Source: CAIJMU01 sp035530275 (GTDB lineage Bacteria; Spirochaetota; Spirochaetia; Treponematales; Rectinemataceae). Taken from it: DNA of 64,000 nucleotides. Where the stretch lies: contig DATKVC010000009.1 in the NCBI GenBank assembly GCA_035530275.1, positions 67,694 through 131,693 of the forward strand, read 5' to 3'. Numbering within the stretch: position 1 is the first letter of the stretch; each line of letters starts with the position of its first letter. Below the pieces are notes generated by a model, which was not told where the DNA came from, searched no databases, and saw nothing but the letters and a program-made list of their open reading frames with translations. The translations under genes and the position numbers were made by a program. Below are positions 57,938 to 64,000 of the stretch, piece by piece.

Positions 57938-59428
57938 ATGGACTTGCTTCAAGGATTCCACGCGGCTCTTCTGCCCATGAACATATTCTACGTGATCATG
58001 GGAGGCTTTTTGGGGACGGTCGTGGGAATGTTGCCTGGACTGGGGCCATCCGCCGGAGTGGCAGTATTGATACCGCTCACCTTCGGCATGAATCCGGCTT
58101 CGGCCTTGATATTGATGTCCTCGGTCTATTATGGAGCGATGTACGGAGGCTCGCGCAGTTCCATCCTCCTCAACACTCCCGGGGACGCAGCGGCGATCGC
58201 CTCCTGTTTCGACGGATACCCTCTCGCAAAGAAGGGAATGGGCGGCCAGGCCTTGGCGATATCGGCCATCGCCTCTCTGATCGGCGGCATGATAGCCACC
58301 GTGGGCTTCATTTTCTTCATTCGACCCCTTGCGAATTTCGCCCTCGACTTCGGATCCGCCGAATATTTCCTGCTCTATCTTTTCGCCATATTGACCATCA
58401 CCGCACTGGCAAAAGGGAGCATGGTCAGAGGCATCATTTCCATGACCATCGGACTTTTTATTAGCACGATCGGCATCGATATCCAGACCTCCGTGTACCG
58501 CTTCACCTTCGGCATCCCCAATTTCTACAACGGACTGGATTTCGTCGTGATCGTCATCGGGATATACGCAATTGGAGAGGTGCTTTACAACTTCTTGACG
58601 ATCGACGTTACCAAGGCGGTGAAGGGCGCCGAGGTGGGACGCGTCTGGATTAACAAGGACGAATGGCGACGATCCCGGGCTCCGATTTTCAGGGGAGGCT
58701 TGCTCGGATTCATCGTAGGCGTACTGCCTGCGGGTGGGGCTACGATAGCATCGATGATGAGCTATTCGATGGAGAAGCAGCTTTCGAAGCATCCCGAAGA
58801 ATTCGGTAAAGGAGCCATCGAAGGGTTGGCGGCCCCGGAGGCGGCGAACAACGCCGCATCCGTGGGCGGCTTGATTCCGCTTCTGGCAATGGGAATTCCC
58901 GGAACGGCGACGACCGCGGTCATGATGGGCGCCTTCGTCATGATCGGACTTAAACCCGGTCCCCTCCTGTTCCAGCAGAATCAAGGGATGGTGGCCACTC
59001 TGGTCGATAGCATGTTCATCGGCAATGCCTTCCTCGTCATCTTGAATCTCGTGCTCGTGAAATTGTTGGTGAAGGTCCTTGACATCCCCTCCGGCATTCT
59101 ATACCCGATCATCTTGGCCCTCTCCTTCGTCGGCGCCTACACGCTCAACTTCTCGACGGTGGATTTCTATCTACTCGTCCTATTCGGTGTCGTCGGTCTG
59201 TTCATGAAATTGCTTCAATACCCTATCGCGCCGATGATTCTGCCATTGGTGGTCGGCAAGGACATGGAGCAGAACTTCAGGCGGACGGTGTCCGGTGACC
59301 ATGGGAATATCGGAGCCTTTTTCGATTCGCCCATTTCGATAGCCCTAGTCGTCATGATAGTTGCGACACTTCTCTCGCCCTTGATCACCGGCTGGATCGG
59401 CAAAAGGAGAAAGGTGACGAAGTCCTGA
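57938..59428 (+). CDS. tctA: Tripartite tricarboxylate transporter large permease TctA
   Basis: A 496-residue transporter with about 11-12 transmembrane helices. Family motifs are GTVVGMLPGLGPSAGVAVLIPLTFG near the N-terminus, YYGAMYGGSRSSILLNTPGDAAA, and the repeat half GALAAPEAANNAA-like GLAAPEAANNAASVGGLIPLLAMGIPG. It uses an ion gradient to import a di- or tricarboxylate delivered by TctC. The specific substrate is unknown. Last gene of its operon. Confidence 0.94.
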   Translation: MDLLQGFHAALLPMNIFYVIMGGFLGTVVGMLPGLGPSAGVAVLIPLTFGMNPASALILMSSVYYGAMYGGSRSSILLNTPGDAAAIASCFDGYPLAKKGMGGQALAISAIASLIGGMIATVGFIFFIRPLANFALDFGSAEYFLLYLFAILTITALAKGSMVRGIISMTIGLFISTIGIDIQTSVYRFTFGIPNFYNGLDFVVIVIGIYAIGEVLYNFLTIDVTKAVKGAEVGRVWINKDEWRRSRAPIFRGGLLGFIVGVLPAGGATIASMMSYSMEKQLSKHPEEFGKGAIEGLAAPEAANNAASVGGLIPLLAMGIPGTATTAVMMGAFVMIGLKPGPLLFQQNQGMVATLVDSMFIGNAFLVILNLVLVKLLVKVLDIPSGILYPIILALSFVGAYTLNFSTVDFYLLVLFGVVGLFMKLLQYPIAPMILPLVVGKDMEQNFRRTVSGDHGNIGAFFDSPISIALVVMIVATLLSPLITGWIGKRRKVTKS

Positions 59429-59506
59429 TATCGCCCCATTCGAAGGACGGCGGCTCGCGCGCGGAGGGATACAGGCGAGCCGCTTCCACGATTCATTGCG
59501 TAGTAG

Positions 59507-60844
59507 TCATTTCTTTCCGAGCCCATGCCTCTCGATGAATTCCCCGAGCACCTCCTCGAGGTCGGGCTTCCCTATCTCCTGGAGATCGTAGCCCACCTTC
59601 ACCGTGGGATGCTTAATCTTCACAATTCTGTTTAAATCGATGGGCGTGGCGATGACGACCGTGTCGCAGTCCGTCTTGTTGATGGTTGCCTCGAGGTCGC
59701 GCACCTGTTCCTTTCCGTAGCCCATGGCGGGAAGGAGGGTTCCGATGTTCGGGTAGGTGGCGAAGGTGTCCTTGAGCCTTCCGACGATGAAGGGGCGGGG
59801 ATCGACGAGCTCGCTCGCCCCGTACTTGCGCGCCGCCACGACGCCTGCGCCTATCTTCATCATGCCGTGGGTGAGGGTGGGGCCGTCCTCCACGACCAGG
59901 CATCGCCTGCCTCGTATCAGTTCGGGCTTGTCCACGTTGATCGGGCTGGCCCCGTCGATGACGAGGGCGCCCGGATTGACGCGGGCCACGTTCTCGCGCA
60001 CCGTCTGGACGGCCTCGGGCGCCGCGGTGTCGATCTTATTGATGATGACGACATCGGCCATGCGGAGGGATACCTCGCCCGGATAGAATGAAACCTCGTT
60101 GCCAGCCCGGTGGGGGTCGGCCACGGTGACGAGGAGATCGGTAGCGTAGAAGGGGAAGTCGTTGTTGCCTCCGTCCCAGAGGATGACGTCGGCCTCCTTT
60201 TCCGCCTCGCGGAGAATCGCCTCGTAGTCGACGCCGGCGTAGATCACGTTGCCTCGGACGATGTGCGGCTCGTACTCCTCCATCTCCTCGATGGTGCATT
60301 TGTGCCGCTCGAGATCCTCGACGGCCGCGAAGCGCTGGACCCTCTGGGCCACGAGGTCGCCGTAGGGCATGGGATGGCGTATGGCCACCACCTTGAGACC
60401 GCGGGCCATAAGCATTTGTACGATCTTTCTGCTGGTCTGGCTCTTCCCCGAACCGGTGCGTACGGCGCAGACGCCGATGAGTGGCTTCGTCGACTTGATC
60501 TGGGTGTCCTTGGGCCCGAGCAGGGTGAAGGAGGCCCCCGCTGCGTTCACGATGGCGCTCACGCCCATCACGTGGGAGTAGGGGACGTCGGAGTAGGAGA
60601 AGACGCATTCGTCGATCCCGCGGTCGCGGATGAGGGCGGGGAGCTCGGCCTCCAGATGGATGGGGATGCCCTGGGGATAGAGCCTGCCCGCGAGCTCGGC
60701 GGGGTATTTCCTGCCGGCGATGTCCGGTATCTGGGCCGCGGTGAAGGCCACGACCTCGTAGGCCTCGTTGTCGCGGAATCGGGTGTTGAAATTGTGGAAG
60801 TCCCGCCCTGCGGCGCCTATGATGACAACCCTGCGCTTCGACAT
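59507..60844 (-). CDS. Cyclic 2,3-diphosphoglycerate synthetase-like GTPase
   Basis: A 445-residue P-loop protein of the cyclic-2,3-diphosphoglycerate-synthetase-like family. The N-terminal Rossmann-like part is RRVVIIGAAGRDFHNFNTRF. The P-loop is VCAVRTGSGKSQTSRKIV (around residue 125), followed by ILWDGGNNDFPFY and VVIINKIDTA (NKxD guanine-recognition-type motif). Despite the name, bacterial members have no proven product. They are often met beside carbamoyl-phosphate or arginine-degradation genes, which fits the divergent arginine deiminase here. A good promoter lies about 80-105 bp upstream. Confidence 0.85.
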   Translation of the reverse strand: MSKRRVVIIGAAGRDFHNFNTRFRDNEAYEVVAFTAAQIPDIAGRKYPAELAGRLYPQGIPIHLEAELPALIRDRGIDECVFSYSDVPYSHVMGVSAIVNAAGASFTLLGPKDTQIKSTKPLIGVCAVRTGSGKSQTSRKIVQMLMARGLKVVAIRHPMPYGDLVAQRVQRFAAVEDLERHKCTIEEMEEYEPHIVRGNVIYAGVDYEAILREAEKEADVILWDGGNNDFPFYATDLLVTVADPHRAGNEVSFYPGEVSLRMADVVIINKIDTAAPEAVQTVRENVARVNPGALVIDGASPINVDKPELIRGRRCLVVEDGPTLTHGMMKIGAGVVAARKYGASELVDPRPFIVGRLKDTFATYPNIGTLLPAMGYGKEQVRDLEATINKTDCDTVVIATPIDLNRIVKIKHPTVKVGYDLQEIGKPDLEEVLGEFIERHGLGKK

Positions 60845-60922
60845 GATTTCTCCTAATAGGGAAAGCGACGATGCGCCCCTCCGCGAAGACGGACGCGCGC
60901 CGAGGCTCTCGGCGCAAGGGGA

Positions 60923-60951
60923 AGTCTAGGCGCGGCCGGGACGCCTGTCAA
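60923..60951 (-). promoter_or_regulatory. Promoter of the cDPG-synthetase-like gene
   Basis: On the minus strand a perfect TTGACA (60951-60946) is followed after 17 bp by TAGACT (60928-60923). The predicted leader is about 70 nt. On the plus strand, TATAAT at 60966-60971 could serve the divergent arginine deiminase, though no clear -35 partner is visible. Confidence 0.6.
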
Positions 60952-61079
60952 CTTTCAATTAGTTGTATAATTATGCAGGAGAATTCGCCTCGTTGTTCCT
61001 TGCCCAAGCTTCCCCGTCCTGCTACAGTCGCGGCGCGAGTTCGCCGGAATCAAGGCCGGGCGGGCCGCGGAGGAAACCG

Positions 61080-62324
61080 GTGCCCGGACTGAACATCACG
61101 AGCGAAATCGGCGATTTGAAGAAGGTCATCCTGCACTCGCCGGGCCCCGAGGTCGAGGCCATGACGCCCGGCGAGGCCGCGCAAGACCTCTACAACGACA
61201 TCGTCCCCCTCGGCGCGGTGCGCCGCGAGCACGACAGGCTCTCCGCCTTCCTTTCGCAGGTTTCGACCGTCTACGAGCTCGAGGACCTCTTCGCCCAATG
61301 CCTCGGTCAGGAAGATCAGCGCTTCGAATTCCTCGGCATCCTGTCGGGTTTTTGTCCGATAGGCAACCGTATCGACGAACTCATGGGGCTGCCTGCGCAA
61401 AGACTGGCCAAGCTCGTCATCGAGGGCTTGCCGGCCGTCGAGGGAGGACTCGCCCAGGTCCTGTCGCCCCGTTCCTTCTCCCTCCGCCCCCTTCCCAACG
61501 CCTACTTCATGCGCGACACCGCGGCCATCTTCCTCGATTTCGCCCTCAGTTCCGCCATGGCCTTCGACGTGCGGGTCGTGGAGTCCCTCATCACCCGCTT
61601 CGTGCTGACCCGGCACCACGAGCTCCGGGCCCGCGCCCTCCTCCTCGACGGACCCCGGGACAGGAACCGCTTCGTCACGATGGAGGGCGGCGATGTCGTG
61701 GTGATTTCGCGCAACGCCCTCGCGATCGGCGTCTCCGAGCGCACGACGCCCGACGCCATCGAGCTGTTCGCGCGAAGCGCCGCCCTGGCGACAGATGGAC
61801 CCCTCGCCATCTTCGCCGTCGTCCTGCCGAAGGAGAGGGCCACCATCCATCTCGACATGGTCTTCACCGTCATCGACCGGGAACAGGTCCTCGTGCACGG
61901 GCCCACCATCACCGGACCCTCGCGCAGGCCCGTATTCCGCATCGACGCGCTTCCGACCGGAATCCTCTCGACTCGCCCCGTGCCGGGGCTGCTCGAGGGA
62001 CTGACCGAGGCCGGCTTCGACTTCGCGCCGGTGCTCTGCGGTTCGGGCGATCCCCTCTACGAAGAGAGGGAGCAGTGGCTCTCCGGCTCCAACTCCTTCG
62101 CCTTCGCCCCCGGGAAAATACTTATGTATTCATGCAATCTCAAGACGATGGATGCGCTCTCGGGCTCGGGATTCGCCGTGAGGAACGCCGAGGACTTCAT
62201 CGAGGGTCGGGAGAGGGTCGCCGACTTCGGGAAACTCGTGGTGGCCTTCGACGGGATCGAACTCGCGAGAGGCGGCGGCGGTGCTCGGTGCATGACGATG
62301 CCCCTGGAGCGCGCGGAACTGTGA
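61080..62324 (+). CDS. arcA: Arginine deiminase
   Basis: A 414-residue amidinotransferase-fold enzyme that hydrolyses arginine to citrulline and ammonia. Catalytic motifs are all present: PNAYFMRDTAAIFLD, the Glu/Asp in MEGGDVVVIS, the His in TIHLDMVFT and the nucleophilic Cys in GGGGARCMTMPL near the C-terminus. The GTG start at 61080 has GGAGG upstream and yields PGLNITSEIGDLKKVILHSPGPE, the normal N-terminus. The usual arcB (ornithine carbamoyltransferase) and arcC (carbamate kinase) partners are absent; a flavoprotein follows after 18 bp. Confidence 0.94.
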   Translation: MPGLNITSEIGDLKKVILHSPGPEVEAMTPGEAAQDLYNDIVPLGAVRREHDRLSAFLSQVSTVYELEDLFAQCLGQEDQRFEFLGILSGFCPIGNRIDELMGLPAQRLAKLVIEGLPAVEGGLAQVLSPRSFSLRPLPNAYFMRDTAAIFLDFALSSAMAFDVRVVESLITRFVLTRHHELRARALLLDGPRDRNRFVTMEGGDVVVISRNALAIGVSERTTPDAIELFARSAALATDGPLAIFAVVLPKERATIHLDMVFTVIDREQVLVHGPTITGPSRRPVFRIDALPTGILSTRPVPGLLEGLTEAGFDFAPVLCGSGDPLYEEREQWLSGSNSFAFAPGKILMYSCNLKTMDALSGSGFAVRNAEDFIEGRERVADFGKLVVAFDGIELARGGGGARCMTMPLERAEL

Positions 62325-62342
62325 ATCAGCCATGAGCCTGGG

Positions 62343-63722
62343 ATGGACATCCCCTTGAACGGAGCCGTGGAGCGCAGGGTCCTCATCGTCGGCGCCGGCC
62401 CCGCGGGCCTGTACGCTGCGGCCCGCCTCGGCGCCCTTCGCCTCGAGGCGAAGGAACGGGGAGACGCGGTTCGCATAATCCTCCTCGAAAGAAATCCTCG
62501 GCCCGGTCGCAAGCTCCTCGTCTCGGGCTCCGGGCGCTGCAACATCGCCCACGACTCCCCCGTGGACGGATTATTGAAGCACTACGGCGGAGGAGAAAAG
62601 ACCGGCGCCTCCGCTCGCTTTCTCAAGCGCGCCCTCCACGCCCTCGATACGCCCGCCTTGCTGGCCTGGTTCGAGGCGCGGGGCCTCGGCTTCGTCACCG
62701 AGGCGAACGGCAAGATCTTTCCCGAGAGCGACAGAGCCGCCGATGTGCTCAAAATACTCCTCGCCGAAATCGCGACGGTGAAGGTCGAGCTGCGCAGCGG
62801 ATGCAGGCTCCTTTCCCTCGCCCACCTCGCGACGGGTGGCTTCGAAGCGCTCATCGACGAGGACGGCGTCGAATCGACCATCCGATCCGATGCCGTGCTC
62901 ATCGCGACGGGCGGTATCACCTATCCGGTCACGGGCAGCAGGGGCGACGGCCTCGAGCTGGCCCGGGACCTCGGCCACAGTGTCGTCGAAGCCAGGCCCG
63001 CCCTCGCCGCGATATTCGTCAAGGACTGGGCCCTCAAGAACCTCTCGGGCCTCTCCTTTCATTCCGCGGCCTTCGTCCTTCGGCGGGAGGGCAAAATCCT
63101 CGTCGAGAGGGAAGGCGACCTCCTCATAACCCACGAGGGCCTTTCCGGTCCCCTCATCCTCGACGGCTCCCGATTCCTGCGAGCCGGCGACGGCATCGAG
63201 CTGAGTTTCATCCCCTCAGAAGGGGCCCGGAGCGCGGCCTCCCAGCGTTTCGAGGAAAGACTCGACGAGCACATCCGAAACTCCGCGCGGGGCCTCGTGA
63301 AAGGGGCCCTCGTCGCCTCGGGGCTGCCCAAGTCCCTTGCCGAAGCCTTGCGCGAACTCGCGGGCGTTCCGGCCGAAGCGACCTGCGCCTCCCTCTCGAG
63401 ACCGGCCCGCAGGGAACTCGTGAGGCTCGCGACGGCCTTCCCCGTCCGGGTCCAGGCCCTCGGCGGCCTCGACACGGCGATGGTGACGGCGGGCGGCATT
63501 TCCCTCGCCGAGGTCGACCCGGCCACGATGGAATCGCGAATCGTCCCGGGCCTTTACTTCGCCGGCGAGCTCCTCGACATCGACGGCGACACGGGCGGCT
63601 ACAACCTCCACGCCGCCTTCGCGACGGGGAATTTGGCAGCCCGCGGAATTTCCGAATACCTCAGCCGCATCGCAGAGCGGAGCCCAACCAGAGACGCGGG
63701 GGCAGGGCAGGCTTCGTCCTGA
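62343..63722 (+). CDS. HI0933-family flavoprotein (BaiN/RdsA-like oxidoreductase)
   Basis: A 459-residue FAD protein of the HI0933 family. The FAD-binding Rossmann motif is VLIVGAGPAGLYAAARL (residues about 11-27). NPRPGRKLLVSGSGRCNIAH is a family hallmark, and ATGGITYPVTGSRGDGLELAR, GLYFAGELLDIDGDTGGYNLHAAFATG close the FAD site. Some relatives reduce bile-acid intermediates or are linked to rRNA biogenesis; the role here is unknown. It starts 18 bp after arcA on the same strand, probably in the same transcript. Confidence 0.9.
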   Translation: MDIPLNGAVERRVLIVGAGPAGLYAAARLGALRLEAKERGDAVRIILLERNPRPGRKLLVSGSGRCNIAHDSPVDGLLKHYGGGEKTGASARFLKRALHALDTPALLAWFEARGLGFVTEANGKIFPESDRAADVLKILLAEIATVKVELRSGCRLLSLAHLATGGFEALIDEDGVESTIRSDAVLIATGGITYPVTGSRGDGLELARDLGHSVVEARPALAAIFVKDWALKNLSGLSFHSAAFVLRREGKILVEREGDLLITHEGLSGPLILDGSRFLRAGDGIELSFIPSEGARSAASQRFEERLDEHIRNSARGLVKGALVASGLPKSLAEALRELAGVPAEATCASLSRPARRELVRLATAFPVRVQALGGLDTAMVTAGGISLAEVDPATMESRIVPGLYFAGELLDIDGDTGGYNLHAAFATGNLAARGISEYLSRIAERSPTRDAGAGQASS

Positions 63723-63773
63723 GTCCCTCGCGAATGTTTGCTTGAATGTGCATGTACCTGAACGAGGGCGTCC

Positions 63774-63803
63774 CCCCGGGCGTCGCCGCGGCGACACCCG
63801 GGG
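63774..63803 (+). terminator. GC-rich hairpin near the window end
   Basis: CCCCGGG at 63774-63780 pairs with CCCGGGG at 63797-63803. After one mismatch, GTCGC (63782-63786) pairs with 63791-63795. It lies about 50 nt past the flavoprotein stop and has no T-run. The rest of 63723-64000 shows no supported gene. Confidence 0.45.
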
Positions 63804-64000
63804 TCGCGTGCTCCGCTCCAATCCCTCGGGCGCGAGGACCCATCATGTCGGGTCTCGCTCCGCGAGCCCCTCCCGCCGGCCGGAGCCCGGCGCCGGGAGC
63901 GGGCGCCCTCGGGGATTTTCGCTTCGCCCGCTGACGCGAAAGACAGGATGCAGTCGCCTCACTCCCGCGAGGCCTGCAACCCTTCCTACGAGGCCTGCGG

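Noticed and set aside
1..64000. CRISPR arrays, tRNA or rRNA genes, insertion sequences, prophage
   Set aside because: Reading both strands showed no spaced repeat array, no cloverleaf with conserved tRNA arms, no transposase or integrase and no rRNA sequence.

Overview
The window is GC-rich, densely coded bacterial DNA. I infer a free-living or gut-type spirochaete (Spirochaetota). The best evidence is the pair of receiver-PAS(-HisKA_2) proteins, whose receiver domains end in 'SSHTERE...TSYGYVVKNSG', a pattern I associate with that phylum. This is recollection, not a search, so the phylum is only moderately certain. There are no rRNA, tRNA, CRISPR or transposon genes. Almost every gene has a clear Shine-Dalgarno site, and many neighbours overlap by 4 nt.

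Layout. 1-0.6 kb: 3' end of guaB, then a run of perfect hairpins. 0.7-4 kb: Fe-type alcohol dehydrogenase divergent from a NarL-type two-component pair. 4.2-10.6 kb: sugar ABC importer (binding protein and two permeases, no ATPase) with a GH2 beta-galactosidase. 10.7-12.9 kb: uppS, a membrane-anchored LuxR-type regulator and a cupin. 12.8-24.6 kb (minus strand): a purine/ureide block with FdrA (AllF), DUF1116 (AllG), a cyclase-family hydrolase, an NCS2 purine/uracil permease, a GntR regulator, DUF2877 (AllH), three xanthine-dehydrogenase-type subunits and a MocA-like cytidylyltransferase. 24.7-38.3 kb: mixed genes, including an unusual soluble chemoreceptor fused to a solute-binding domain, an M3 peptidase, an oxidoreductase, a truncated sensor paralogue, a radical SAM protein, an intact hybrid kinase, a diguanylate cyclase and a LUD protein. 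38.4-51.4 kb (minus): a complete 14-gene nuo operon with a short NuoG, driven by a near-consensus promoter and closed by a hairpin terminator. 51.6-55.1 kb: an Fe-S-containing membrane adenylate cyclase divergent from nuo, and a transmembrane chemoreceptor. 55.3-59.4 kb: a cytosolic ModA-like binding protein and a tripartite tricarboxylate transporter, each preceded by the same promoter/operator module. 59.5-63.7 kb: a cDPG-synthetase-like GTPase divergent from an arginine deiminase, then a HI0933-family flavoprotein.

How the genes may work together. The purine block suggests uptake of a nucleobase, oxidation by the molybdoenzyme, and later carbamoyl transfer by an AllFGH-type oxamate carbamoyltransferase. 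The enzymes between urate and oxalurate/oxamate, and carbamate kinase, are not in the window. Arginine deiminase likewise lacks its usual ornithine carbamoyltransferase and carbamate kinase here. Complex I and the redox-type cyclase point to respiratory or ion-motive energy metabolism with cAMP (or cGMP) output. The most unusual items are the AllFGH/cyclase/Xdh block, the cytosolic chemoreceptor-binding-protein fusion, the redox cyclase beside nuo, and the duplicated operator module around the ModA-like and tricarboxylate-transport genes.
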